The translations under genes and the position numbers were made by a program. 64,000 nt of DNA from Notospermus geniculatus (taxonomy: Eukaryota; Nemertea; Pilidiophora; Heteronemertea; Lineidae), in contig NMRB01002069.1 of NCBI GenBank assembly GCA_002633025.1, positions 58,298 to 122,297 on the forward strand. Direction: 5' to 3'. The notes under the pieces are model-generated. The model saw only the letters and a program-made list of their open reading frames with translations, ran no database searches and was not told where the DNA came from. This document shows positions 10,654-21,272 of this stretch, in pieces. Each line of letters begins with the position of its first letter. Position 1 is the first letter of the stretch.

Positions 10654-11549
10654 TTAAAGCCCTCTGTATTGAATTTTACGGTATTTTTGTGTTAGGAGAG
10701 TGAAGGTGGAGGTCTCATAGCCTCCTGAAGGTCCCCAAAATGCTTGCCTGATACGTACTTCAAAGAATAAAGACCTAGTATAGCTTTCAGCACACACATT
10801 GAAAAAACTGCAGACAGAGCTCTAATGTACATGTATTCAGAAAGAGCGTAGTACATTTTACACTACACCAACGTCGGCGAACATAAAACCACTTTCTGAA
10901 CTAAATACAGTGTGGCTTTAAGTAAGTTTGCTATCAGACAGAAAAACGTTTCAACAAATGAAACAGTAGTGATAAAATCATACATGATATGATTAGCCGA
11001 ACAATGCGGAAGTAACCTGAATCCTGCTGTTATATAAGTGTGATGAAGCGCTATATTGAGCCACTCCATGTTTGAATATTCTATGGCTTCGTCGGATAAC
11101 GAGTTTCCTCTCGCCATATTGGTAAGAAATGCAAAAAAATGAAATGATGCTAAAAACATTTCCTCTTCAACAACGTGCAGCTCTTACTGCGCCCTTTCCG
11201 CATCATTTTTGCTGACAGTGCGACATGCCAAGAACCACGGTTGGCTTGTGAATTTCTTTTTTTCGTACCGGTACTCGAAACCACTGGGCTAAAACGGCCC
11301 GACCTTTTTAAACGCGGCAGTTCGGGGTAAAAAAGGTAGTTGTGCAACAGCCTGTCCACCCAGAAACATTTCATATTTTATTCTTTTGGGGCGATTGGAC
11401 TTGGCATGAATACACTCTAAATTCCATGGAGTGAAAACTCACTCCACATTGGGTTCCATTATACAGGTATAAGGGCAATTTTTCAGCGAAAAACTGGCGT
11501 GTTTGCTATGGCAACGTTTTTTCGACTTTCCGGCCGTGCGATTTTTGTG
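10654..11549. other. No recognisable feature
   Basis: A close match to A1 2660-3540, with no recognised gene or element boundary. Confidence 0.5.
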
Positions 11550-11965
11550 CGGATGGCCTAGGGGGGCAAAATGGATTGAGTGTGGAGGGCGAAGCTGGAG
11601 GGGGGACCTGAAGCTGGAGGGGGGGGACCTCTCAGATGCATTTTCCCCACATCTGACACTACAATAACTTGGCTGGAAGAGTGGAAATGACATAGAGGAA
11701 AAATTTGTTTTGTCCCTTTTTGCTCGGGGGGGGGGGCATTTGCCCCTGCCTGCCCCCCATCCTCCCAGAGCAAAAAGGGAAAAACAATTTTTACTCCAAA
11801 AGTTCCCCTCTTCAGGCCAAGTTATGTGGTGTCAGATGTGGGGACAATGCATCTGAGAGGACGTGAATTTTCAATTTTTTCCAGGGAGGACCCCCTGAGA
11901 CCCCCCTCCAGCTTCGCCGCCCAGACTAAATAAATTGTTCTCCCCTAGGACATAAAAGCTATCTA
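11550..11965. repeat. G-rich foldback repeat ending at an N
   Basis: The left arm (GGGGGGCAAAATGG through TTTTTGCTCGGGG) is matched by an imperfect inverted arm from 11760 (CAGAGCAAAAAGG through CTCCAGCTTCGCC). A1 has only the left arm followed by unrelated sequence. The repeat stops next to N at 11966, and homology with A1 4027 resumes directly after it. The right arm may therefore be a genuine insertion difference or a misjoined read. Confidence 0.6.
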
Positions 11966-11966
11966 N

Positions 11967-12867
11967 AATACAGGATCGAAGATCCAACATTACATATGAC
12001 GATCGCCTCAGGTCAGCTACACAACAGTACATCTAATGTACCTCACGTGTATTTTCCAATGATTTTATCATGTTTCTTAATAATCCCAATGCCATCACTA
12101 ACGCTATTGAATTCCACCTGATAATTAACAGTCTTCCTGTCATTACATTACACTACATTATCTTAACGTTTCGTGTAGTTAGATGGACATTCATACAGAA
12201 TGGATCTGCCTATGAATGCCAGCTGTCACGCGACATCGGACTCAGAGCTGAGATCTCGCCATGCGGGAGTTTTCGAGAGTTCACGAGACAAGATCCCACG
12301 TAGCGTGTGTTTCAAAATTGGTCACCCAAGAAAATGGGGCAAAATTTAACTTTGAAATGATCAAAGATTTGTGCCATTGATTTTCCAAAAATCAAATGTA
12401 GTATTTGATAATATAGACCTTTAACTATTAGTTTCTCCATCTGGGATGTACATATGTACAGTGTACACTCATTTGAAGGACGGTATCAAAAAATATTAAG
12501 CAGCTACATAATTTTTTACGTATACCGGTATATACATGTAGGTTTATTTTCTAAAAAAAATGATAGGAGGGCGAGAATGAGCAGTCTCTACTCATATTCT
12601 CGTCCTCTACACTCTCTTTATACAAAGGGAAAGTCACCCGACCTGCACACCCAGGTGAAAAACAAAACAAAACAAACGAAGTGCCCATTTTCAGCTAAAG
12701 GATGTTCAACTGGAGATGTCCCCCGTATTTACTAAGGTATAGCGATATAATTCGGAAATGACTTTTAGTGCATTTTGTCCCGTGTTAATTTATTATATAA
12801 AAAAGTTCTCTTACATGTACATGTAGGCCTACATGTATTACATGACATCTGCAATTAATTAATATGA
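11967..12867. other. Duplicated sequence, no recognisable feature
   Basis: Matches A1 from about 4027 to 4905. The matching short open frames in the two copies show no family resemblance. Confidence 0.5.
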
Positions 12868-13137
12868 AATGGAAATCGGGTTTCTAAGGTGAAAGACATT
12901 GCTTCCTACCAGAATCGAACCCACGGACCCTCGCATCATAAGGCATCAATCGCCAGCACTAAGGGGCAGCACGCCTTAAACCACTAGGCCAAATCCCCAT
13001 CTTAAAAAAGATGGTTCAATGGCCCATGTTTAAACGAGGCGTCCATCAGTACCCTGCGAGTAGTCCAAACAATCTCCGAACCCAAACAGTTGTATGTTAT
13101 TCGAGGGGTCACAAATAAAGGAGATACAAGTAAAGAA
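12868..13137 (-). mobile_element. tRNA-derived SINE insertion
   Basis: About 270 bp present in A2 and absent from A1 near 4912. On the minus strand an A box (TGGCCTAGTGG, 12981-12991) and a B box (GGTTCGATTCT, 12911-12921) are spaced as in a tRNA with a long variable arm. They form an internal RNA polymerase III promoter. The sequence does not fold into a clean tRNA, so a SINE head or tRNA pseudogene is favoured. A matching partial head lies at 49896-49945. Confidence 0.75.
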
Positions 13138-13143
13138 TATACA

Positions 13144-13336
13144 TAAAATAAAAGGAGTCGTCCTCCAGAAATTTCGCAAATTTTCGACCCCAACCGGGGG
13201 TCTTCTTCAGGCTGGCACTTTTAAGTCGAGTTACCAGAAGTGTAATGAAGTTCGACTTGAAAGTGCCAGCCTGAAGAAGAACCCGGTTGGGGTCGAAAAT
13301 TTGCGAAATTTCTGGATGACGACTCCTTTTATTATA
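13144..13336. mobile_element. Palindromic element with hammerhead-like core words (A2 copy)
   Basis: A2 partner of 4921-5095. The right arm has CTGAAGA at 13271-13277 and GAAA at 13295-13298 around a CCCGG/GGGG hairpin, and the left arm has the complement. The two copies differ in loop length and have small arm changes, but the core words persist in both. The left flank was altered by the adjacent SINE insertion. Confidence 0.7.
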
Positions 13337-13672
13337 TCATTTTGTCTGTCGCCTTTTGTGCTCTATTTTTGAAATCAATTAAGAATATGCCTTTCTGATT
13401 TGCTCCAACAAGATGTTTCCGCAGAACGCCATAAGGATATGGACTATATGAGACGTTGACATTACCCTGTCAATGCGTATAAAAAAGCTACTTTTAAGAA
13501 TTCTTAATGGTGATATTTCACAGACAACCCCGTTGGCGTGGTATTGATTTTCCATACTCCTCGCCAATAAGCATTTAGTTGTCTGGCACGTTTAGAACAA
13601 CAGTGTGTATGTCGTAATCGAACCGTGTAACTCGTGATATCGACATGGTACGGTGTGACTTTACCGGCATTA
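13337..13672. other. No recognisable feature
   Basis: Duplicate of 5096-5394; nothing further recognised. Confidence 0.45.
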
Positions 13673-13822
13673 GGGAGGTTTCGAAATCAAACGACAAACG
13701 AAAACTTTACGACAACGTTATTTTTCATACTACACATTCACCAGATTATATATTGCATTTTCGGTTACGAAAATAACGTTGTCGTTAACGTTTACGTTTA
13801 TCGTTTGATTTCGAAACCTCCC
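13673..13822. mobile_element. TA-flanked MITE, family G1
   Basis: A2 copy of 5395-5537, 150 bp, with TA at 13671-13672 and 13823-13824 and the same GGGAGGTTTCGAAATC ends. Slightly longer loop than in A1. Confidence 0.9.
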
Positions 13823-13824
13823 TA

Positions 13825-14190
13825 TTAGGGCCGTTTCGACGACAAGCCAAAAAAAAATTAGAATCCAATCCGATTGGATCCGATCGACTTTTCTCCGAAA
13901 AACCTCGATTTTTGACAAAATTGGACATTTTTCTCCGTCAAATAACACGAAAACGATGAGCCTTTTCAGCTTAATTTTTTGGCAGTTGTGAATGAATTTC
14001 CCTTGTCTTCATTTTGCAAAAATTTGGTAGTCTTGCACTTCAAAATGTTCGAGATCTCAAATCGGTGATATTTTGATATTCTGATATTTCCGTGATATAT
14101 TCACTTTTCCTTAAAATTTCTCGAACCAACGGACTTATTACTCTTCAAAGTATCACATCCACATTTGAAAATAAACGACTGATGACTGAC
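13825..14190. other. No recognisable feature
   Basis: Duplicate of 5540-5932; about 13840-13890 has unrelated sequence compared with A1. No element boundary resolved. Confidence 0.45.
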
Positions 14191-14567
14191 GCTGAAAGGG
14201 TAAATGTCGTCCTGGGTATATACAAAGATTACCCAGGATCGCAATCTTGACTAAAATAATACCCTGGGTGTAGTTTCGGTAGCCGAACATCACCCAGCGT
14301 CCACAATCTATGCCTAGGAACGAGTCCTATTAAGATTATCCTGGGGAATCTCACGGTCTCGCGCCGCGGTACTTATTGAGTGTCTCTGTTCATGACATTC
14401 GTCTGGCTGTCACGTGACCACGGGCGAGACAACCTCGAATCCAGGTGTCATACCACGACGCTGGGTGATGTTCGGCAGCCGAAACTACACCCAGGGTATT
14501 GTTTTAGTGAAGATTGAGATTCTGGGTAATCTTTGTACATACGCAGGACGACATTTACCCTTTCAGC
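14191..14567. mobile_element. MITE with 9-bp target duplication, family M1 (A2 copy)
   Basis: Same insertion as 5933-6309, with flanks ATGACTGAC (14182-14190) and ATGACTTAC (14568-14576). Both A copies share the same single mismatch between flanks, so that change predates the split. Confidence 0.85.
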
Positions 14568-14781
14568 ATGACTTACTACCGAGAAATTAAGAAAAAACCT
14601 AAGTATGTTGCAATACTTATGGCCAGTGAGTGTACATGGAACACTAATGGTGCTGAAAATTGGTTTAACTCTGATTCTGCAGTCGTGCGACGAAGAACAT
14701 TGTAAATCAGCTGATGCGTGATGCCCTCAATGTGTTGTCTTCACCAATCGAAGTACAAAGCGTCTATAGATCCTGACATTA

Positions 14782-15194
14782 GGGAGAGTCTGCAAGCTTA
14801 CGTTTACATTTACGATTACGATTTGACGACGTCATGACTTCACCCCTCATGTCAAGAAATAACGTGACGCGATGGCGTCATCATATGACTTGGAACTTCC
14901 CGTGCCAGGTGAAAAGAGGGTCGATGTATCCCATGTTTGGCAAGTGCTCCAGGGCAGATGTGCCAAGCATTCTTCTTGTCATTTATGCTGCAACTGCGAA
15001 ATATACCCATTTATGAATGTGTTAAATTGCAGGCGAATATTTAGATTACAAAAATGAAATATTTGGCTTTGATTAAATCGTAAGTTTCTTACGTGTAGAA
15101 AGCGATTTGCACGTAAAAACGTCCTGCAGAGCCGACGTCATGACGTTTTCAAATCGTAATCGTAAATTTAAAACGTAAGTTTGCAGAACCTCAC
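14782..15194. mobile_element. TA-flanked MITE, family G2
   Basis: A 413-bp insertion in A2 absent from A1 near 6955. It starts GGGAGAGTCTGCAAGCTTAC and ends in GTAAGTTTGCAGAACCTCAC, with TA at 14780-14781 and 15195-15196. The inner arms contain ACGATTACGATTTGA and CAAATCGTAATCGT. The centre has an unrelated 300-bp interior. The first bases resemble G1 and G3 termini. A fragment of the same end occurs near 46690-46735. Confidence 0.85.
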
Positions 15195-15535
15195 TAACAT
15201 TCAAATCTTCTTACGCAGAAGCCACAGTAGCGAAGGTAACATGCGATCGTTGTTGATCATGAAAAATATTGAGTCAATTTGATTGTGATGGATGGATTGA
15301 AAATGATGATGTTTACTAACTAAACACGTTTTCCTATTATTACCCCTGTAGGATGATAATAGAAATTTATACCGTTGAGATCCAAGAGACTTGTGTATGA
15401 AAGATAATGTAGTTGCTGCATCTGCGACGTGGGGGTCATTTCACACTTGTAGCCTTGGCGTATATACATGAGCATTTTTAAGAAACCGGTGGCCCTGGCG
15501 GGTTAGTACGGAAGAGGCCATCTCAAGTTACTCAA

Positions 15536-15852
15536 TGGGCCGAATTCATAAAAACTAGCATTAATTGCTTTTTCTGGGCTTTTTCTTGAAGAGGTATTTA
15601 TAAAGTTTCGCTTTTGCTTCATAGAACAAGCAACTCCCTATAAGAATTAGCAGAAGCTTTGTCTGGCGAGCATTAGCTTCATCAGATAGAAAATCTTGCT
15701 TGGCTTTATAAGAAAAGGTCATTAGGTTAAGCAATTGATTATGAATATGTTTGTGAGCAAATTCTTTGGCTTGTGCGTCTCGTTGACAAGCAAAAGCTTG
15801 GCCTTGGGGCTTTGGCTTGTTAGCTTTTGCTATGTTTTATAAATTCGGCCCA
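15536..15852. mobile_element. Inverted-repeat element ending TGGGCCGAATTCATAAA (A2 copy)
   Basis: A2 partner of 7298-7613, 317 bp, with the same TGGGCCGAATTC ends. Confidence 0.85.
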
Positions 15853-16785
15853 ATGTTCCTCACTTGGATGGGGTCTTTTACTTGCCCTTGCAAAGGCACA
15901 AGGTACAAAGCACCACGGCATACTGTCCCATGCGACAGGCTGTTAGAGAGCAGTTTGATATGCTCGTTACGAATTTTTATGTCAAGAATGTCATTTTTCC
16001 TGTAAATCATGATGGAAATTTTTCTATGATTAGTCTTCAGAAAGGTCTTTGGTCATGACTGTATCTTCTAGTTTAGCATTATTAATCTTATAGGGCCGTG
16101 GTGGGTTAAGCCAGCCTCACAAAATAAGCTCACTCACACAAAAAATTGGCCATTACTTTCTGCATTGTGAAAATATATTGATCAGGTAATTCCAACGTTG
16201 TGTTTGTTGGAATATCGGTGAAGCCGTAGATTAACCAGCGATATGTTCACTCGTATAAATAAACGGGGGGATTCACTTACGCATATCCCGAGCCGAGTTC
16301 ACCATGAATATGTCTACACAAAAAGACACTGTGCCAAAGTCGGTTCAATGAGAAAAAAACTTGGATTATGGGCGTAGATATTATGAGCTTCGGATTCATT
16401 GCTAAAAAATACCCGCGTCGATGACCGAAGTGTTCTAGAACTACTCCTGACCATTACGTTCATCTGCGGCGTCTGTGGAAAATGGCAGGAGTAACAGTAA
16501 CAACAACAACAACGCCTTCAGTGCATTTGAAAAGTGTGATACTATGATTTGCGCGAGACTAGTGTTGGTAATAAAATGCGGACGGGAACCGACAGGCGGA
16601 ACGAAAAATTACACTTTTTTTGAAACCGTACTTTTTGATGGTTCGTCCGTAACACCGTAACAAAATGCTATTTTCGGCGGAAATCCGTATTGAATACGGA
16701 AATCCATTACGGGTTGCAGGTCTGTACTTGGTGCACTCGATTTCGCCGGGGCAGTAGCCTATCTGATGACGGTCATAAAAGCGAT
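15853..16785. other. Duplicated sequence with no recognisable gene
   Basis: Partner of 7614-8546 up to the shared right breakpoint at 16785. A small CAACAA repeat occurs near 16497-16511, and a GGAAATCCGTATTGAATACGG palindrome word region near 16679-16700. Confidence 0.5.
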
Positions 16786-17710
16786 CCTATCGTACTACGC
16801 TCATTCCTGACGCACGGCGCCGGAAACATTATTTTGCGGTTCGGAATCCCTGACACTCGGATATGTGATGCTTGTGCGCCTCGATGATCGAGAATCTTGA
16901 ATACTTCATTGATCCTTTAGTCGGAATGTGTATACCTGCTGCATAACTCGCAGTACAATTACCTCACTTGGCATGCCTCTTGCACGTCGATGCAACATTG
17001 TGTCCACACAGGCTGCGCTGCGCGAGACTGATTATGCACAGACCAGTCCTGTGTAGCCGTGGAACGCATCACATCGGCCAGATTTGGCCGAGGTGTACGT
17101 CCGCGACCTCATCACAGCGTAGGAATCTTGGTCAAAAAATAAATCCAAGTTATTGGCTTAACATTCCTTTGTTTAATGCAAAAATATTTACAGATTTTTT
17201 GTGAATAATTTTATAGCAAGTAACAAATCTCATAATAAGCGAGGTTTATAGGTATTTTGATCCTAGAAACTACAGGGATCTAGGGATCACATGATCAGCC
17301 AAAATGAGCGCCTTCTGTTGTAACAATGACATTTTAATAACACGAACAAAAATCGGTCTATTTCTGGCCGCCAGAGGCGCCACTTTCGTCTCGCTGCAAC
17401 TGCGTCGTAAGTCCTATGATGACGCTCATATGTGGCGAAGGCGTGGCAAAGAGTACGAGCGTGAGCTTTGAAAGCAAGTCAGAAATGGTTATTTCAGTAA
17501 TGATCATCAACCATTGCTTCCAGTGTGGGACGCAGGTGTTCACTACCCAATTGGATGGATAAGGCGGTGTCTGTTTCTGTCACTTTTTTGAAGCCCGATC
17601 GCCGCGCCATTTATATCTATCTCTATTGCATTGTGTGCCGTCAAGAACGTCCGTAGGGTTTGCTTATGCAGAAGAAAATCCCCAGAAGGCCAATGAGCTT
17701 TTGATGATTT
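16786..17710. other. Apparently unique sequence with one element terminus
   Basis: After the A2 breakpoint nothing matches A1. At 16996-17048 the sequence CATTGTGTCCACACAGGCTG and what follows match the right-hand terminus of the insertion at 47940-48543 (read in reverse), so a degraded relative lies here without a recognised partner end. No gene recognised. Confidence 0.5.
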
Positions 17711-17995
17711 ACGTACTGTTAGAAAAAACAGAAGAATTTAACAGAATTTTCTGACAGCAGAGTTTCAAGCACTTTCCGTGAAATTACAGGAGCAAATTTT
17801 TTTCTAAAGGCATTGCATCTGAACCAATGACCTGCGTTTTATGTTACACCTAGGAGGGACCTCCAAACAAAGGGTCATGGGCAATGACATAATATTCCTT
17901 TGACCCTGAATCCTTTCTGTAAATTTACAGAAAGTGCTTGAAATTCTGCTGTGCAGACTATTCTGTAGAATCTTCTCTTTTTTCTAGCAGTGTAA
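17711..17995. mobile_element. Inverted-repeat element, TTAGAAAAAA-type ends
   Basis: A 285-bp element with imperfect arms of about 80 bp: ACGTACTGTTAGAAAAAAC on the left against GTTACACTGCTAGAAAAAAG on the right (minus strand), both running into TTTCAAGCACTTTC. The target duplication is not clear. Non-coding, superfamily unassigned. Confidence 0.7.
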
Positions 17996-18027
17996 CTTAA
18001 TGTATTCAATTCAGAAGGTAGAAAAAA

Positions 18028-18125
18028 CAAAGCACAATACGACAAAAAGCACAAAAATCTTCGACAAAGCACAATACGACAAAAAGCACAAAAATCTTCG
18101 ACACCCACACCGGGGTCTTCTTCAG
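18028..18125. repeat. 37-bp tandem repeat abutting a hammerhead-like fragment
   Basis: Two copies of a 37-bp unit (AAAGCACAATACGACAAAAA start) occupy about 18028-18101. They run into CACCGGGGTCTTCTTCAG, the minus-strand form of one arm of the palindrome family at 4921 and 13144, with GAAG in place of GAAA. It appears to be a truncated family member. Confidence 0.65.
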
Positions 18126-18155
18126 ACACTTTCGAGTCAAAATCGCAGAAGTATA

Positions 18156-18281
18156 GAGTTTTCGCAAAGCCCCCGAAACGCCAACGCGAACGTCTATTCT
18201 TTTGTTCGGTGCTCTCTTCGTGGCATCGAACAATGGGTTTGGCATTCGCATTGGCGTTTCGGGGGCTTTGCGAAAACTTCC
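18156..18281. mobile_element. Short palindromic MITE, family G5
   Basis: 126 bp, starting GAGTTTTCGCAAAGCCCCCG with the complementary right arm, TA at 18154-18155 and 18282-18283. The arms pair for about 45 bp around a small asymmetric loop (TTGTTCGGTGCTCTC region). Same family as 10209 and 49748. Confidence 0.9.
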
Positions 18282-18283
18282 TA

Positions 18284-19116
18284 CATTTCCCGTAGGGAGA
18301 AAGGAATGGCGATCATAACTACGATAGAGGGCAGTACATTGTACATCCCAATCAGGTCCTATACAATGGACGCCCTTTGTGTGGGAAATTGATCAGGACC
18401 TGGATGTCAGTTTCATTTCAATAGTTTTAACCACTAGTGACACCTATTGATGCGGTGGGTTATGGTCCTCATTTAACCGATGACAACCATGATCATCCTC
18501 GGCTAGGCCTACTGGTCGTGCCGCCTATCGTGAAGGTTCTCTTCGGAAAAATATACCGCTAACATGGTAATCTTTCTCATAACGAGGTCGATTACGTAAT
18601 AAAAAAACTGCTTCATACATCTCCCTATTCACACAACGGATATCGGATAAAATGTACCATAAATGGTTGCCACGGAAGAAAAAAGTGTACTTCATCTTCT
18701 ATACCACAGGATAAAGCCGCTTTGTTGAAGCAGGGAATAAATCGCTTATTGAAAATGAACATTACTTGCTGACAACAAACACATGTGGAGATTCATGGCT
18801 AATAATTCCCCGGCAATTTACCATTGACCGCCGTGCGAGTCACTGAAGAATGATAAACCATGATTTAGCATGCGATGATATAAAAAAGAGACACTGCGTC
18901 ACAGTGGATTGATCTTAACAAGGAATATAGCGCAGCGTGATTTGTTATGATCGTGCTATGGTCGTTTTCTGATCAAGTTTGTTCGCCAAATGGGGCTCTT
19001 GCATATTGTAATGGATCGGGGCTCCGTGTTCAAGTGGGCGGGAATTGGCAACGGTAACGAACAGGTGAAATTCACCAGTACGTACTACCCCAAACGTTGA
19101 TTGAAACAAGATGACA
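18284..19116. other. Apparently unique, no recognisable feature
   Basis: No gene, tandem repeat or element end seen. Confidence 0.45.
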
Positions 19117-19613
19117 TAAGTTGCGCTTCCACTACAAAAAAAGCCGGTATTTGTCCGCTCTTATTCTGCTTCCATTACAGAATTGCCGGGTTTAATAAGT
19201 CCCGTTCTATTAAGTGCGGATCTATTTAGTTCGGACAGCATAAGTTGCGCTTCCACTACAAAAAAGCCGGTATTTGCCCGCTCTTATTCTGCTTCCATTA
19301 CAGAATTGCCGGGTTTAATAAGTCCGGTTCTATTAAGTGCGGATCTATTTAGTTCGGATAGCATAGCCGATCATACTCCGAATCTAGATGCGGATAAATT
19401 TTGTAATGGAATGGCAATAACACCGGATCTATTTGTAGTATTATGCTCGGCTACAGGTGGCTCCACGGTCGCTTGCGACTGCGCATGACCTATCCAAACT
19501 AAATAGATCCGCACTTAATAGAACCGGACTTATTAAACCCGGCAATTCTGTAATGGAAGCAGAACAAGAGCGGATAAATACCGGCTTTTTTTGTAGTGAA
19601 AGCGCAACTATTA
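19117..19613. mobile_element. Inverted-repeat element with a duplicated left arm
   Basis: The left end TAAGTTGCGCTTCCACTAC starts twice, at 19117 and 19241, so the whole ~124-bp left arm is tandemly duplicated. The single right arm ends TAGTGAAAGCGCAACTA near 19610. Both arms contain AATTGCCGGGTTTAATAAG or its complement. The loop carries further related words (GCGGATAAATTTTGTAATGG). Non-coding; target duplication likely short and A/T. Confidence 0.85.
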
Positions 19614-19681
19614 TGAATGTGTGATGGTTCCCGCTTGTTTAAGAGGACCCTACAGGCACGACAGGCAGCATGCTCGCAGCC

Positions 19682-19975
19682 ACAGGCAGAGAGAGTTCAT
19701 TCAAATTATCAAGTTTTACCTTGACCTTGACCTCTGATCATCAAGGTCATTGCATAATAATCAAAATGGACATTCTCAATAACCTAAGTGTGGGTGATAT
19801 CATGCCTCTACCTCTACCATAGGCAGAGATATTTCAAATTATCAAAGTATGACCTTGACCTCTGATCATCAAGGTCATTGCATAATCGAAATGGGCATCC
19901 TCAATAACCTTAAGTATGGGTGATATCATGCCTCTACCTCTACCACAGGAAGAGATATTTCGAATTATCAAGTTT
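19682..19975. repeat. ~130-bp tandem repeat with TCAAGGTCA motifs
   Basis: Two full units and a partial third share CTACCTCTACC, GGGTGATATCATGC and GACCTTGACCTCTGATCATC. Each full unit holds TGACCTTGA and TCAAGGTCA facing each other around TCTGATCA. TCAAGGTCA is the extended half-site bound by ERR and NR5A nuclear receptors in animals; function here is only a possibility, since tandem repeats can carry such words by descent. Confidence 0.75.
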
Positions 19976-20510
19976 GATATACCAAAATCTCATGATATTT
20001 AGAACATCCTGACAATTGAGACTGAGAATTTTAACATGGTCCAGTCCTTGGATAAGTAGGCATGAACTAAGACTTGTTTCATGTTGCTCAGTTGACAATA
20101 TGGCAAGTTATCTGAAAATGTCAAATTTGTGATATGGATATCACCATCACCCCAACATCTTCATCGGAAAATACCTTCCAGCACGGACATGTATCATATA
20201 TTATGTCAGTTTTAATGGCATTGTAATGTTATCTCATCCACGTGATAGTCATCCATAGAAGTGTCATTGACACCTGCTTGATGGTTAGCTACACTCTAAT
20301 GACTCCATCTCGGAAACTATTGTTCGCCTGATTGGTACTTACATGTATGTCCTGGGACAATTTTCGTGGCTTTTGGTAGTGAAATCCGACGCCTTTTACT
20401 TTTAACTTACACAACCCGCAGACGGGACATTTCAAAGTAAAACTACATAATTGTAGAACTGTGAGAAGCAAATTTGAGGGGTAAATTTGAGTCCAGTGGA
20501 GGAAAGTGTA
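19976..20510. other. No recognisable feature
   Basis: AT-rich, apparently unique. Nothing supported beyond short open frames. Confidence 0.45.
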
Positions 20511-21270
20511 CACTGGTGGACAGAAATGTTAGGACACTTTAAAAATTCTAAGTCATTTTCCTCTTTTCCCTTCCTTTTGTCTCTAACCACTAATTATTTT
20601 TCTTATTGATGAGAACATTTTTACCTTGGCAAGTGGGTTATATCATCCCATGAGATTGTCTATGCCAACGATTATTGACAAGGGGTTGCTGATTTATGAA
20701 AAACAAAGATAATTTAATGGGTGCCATTCAAACCTCTCAAATTCAAAGGCTAAAGCTATTGGAGGTGACAAGAATGGACGAAGCACATCTGATTGTCTTT
20801 GTTATTCATATACCGGCAACTCCATGTCAATAACCTTTGGCATGGGTAATCTCATGGGATTATATAACCCACTTGCCAAGGTAAACATGTTCTGATTAAA
20901 GGACCGCTGTATTGCATCTTTCTGTCGACAGCCGGCGCCACCGGCACCATGCTCCAATACTGTAGTTAAGCCTTTCGCCCCAGTGTTGGAGAATGTAACG
21001 GTCACCCAGCCGCTGGGGATCGAACAAGTTTGTGTAGCAGTACTGCGGAACGAAACGGCTGGCTGCGCGAGACTAGTTGCATGCGGTAGTAAGTTTATCA
21101 AGTCGTTAATAGAGGTCTCCCCTTAACGCGGGTAGGTGTAACGCAGGATTGGGAAGCAATACTGTGGTCCTTTAATAAGAAAAATAACCAGTAGTTAGAG
21201 ACAAAAGGAAAGCAAAAGAGGAAAATGACTTAGAATTTGGAAAGTGTCCTAATATTTTTGTCCACCAGTG
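20511..21270. mobile_element. TA-flanked mariner-like element with nested insertion
   Basis: Ends CACTGGTGGACAGAAATG and TTTTTGTCCACCAGTG, with TA at 20509-20510 and 21271-21272, as in Tc1/mariner elements. Arms of about 145 bp pair through CCTTGGCAAGTGGGTTATAT, but the right arm is split by the TTAA element at 20900-21171. Without that insertion the element would be about 480 bp. No transposase remains. Confidence 0.88.
20900..21171. mobile_element. TTAA-flanked MITE nested in a mariner-like element (family T3)
   Basis: 272 bp starting AGGACCGCTGTATTGC and ending GCAATACTGTGGTCCT, with TTAA at 20896-20899 and 21172-21175. The opposite arm of the host element provides the empty site (ATGAGAACAT region near 20600), which lacks the insertion. 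TTAAAGG termini match the T2/Kolobok MITE pattern described in frogs. It carries CTGCGCGAGACT at 21063-21074. Confidence 0.88.
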
Positions 21271-21272
21271 TA

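Larger units (their letters stand above)
8547..16785 (+). repeat. Segmental duplication copy A2
   Basis: Second copy of the block at 1-8546; clear homology starts at 8937 only because A1 is cut by the window edge. A2 alone carries the G5 element at 10209-10336, the SINE-bearing insertion at about 12868-13137, the G2 element at 14782-15194 and an inverted arm at about 11760-11965. It lacks the two A1-only insertions. Shared insertions (2419, 4921, 5395, 5933, 7298 and their partners) are older than the split. Confidence 0.9.

Noticed and set aside
19117-19613. CRISPR-like array because of the repeated arm
   Set aside because: Only two long direct copies plus one inverted copy, no spacers, and a eukaryotic context. 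It is a transposon arm duplication.
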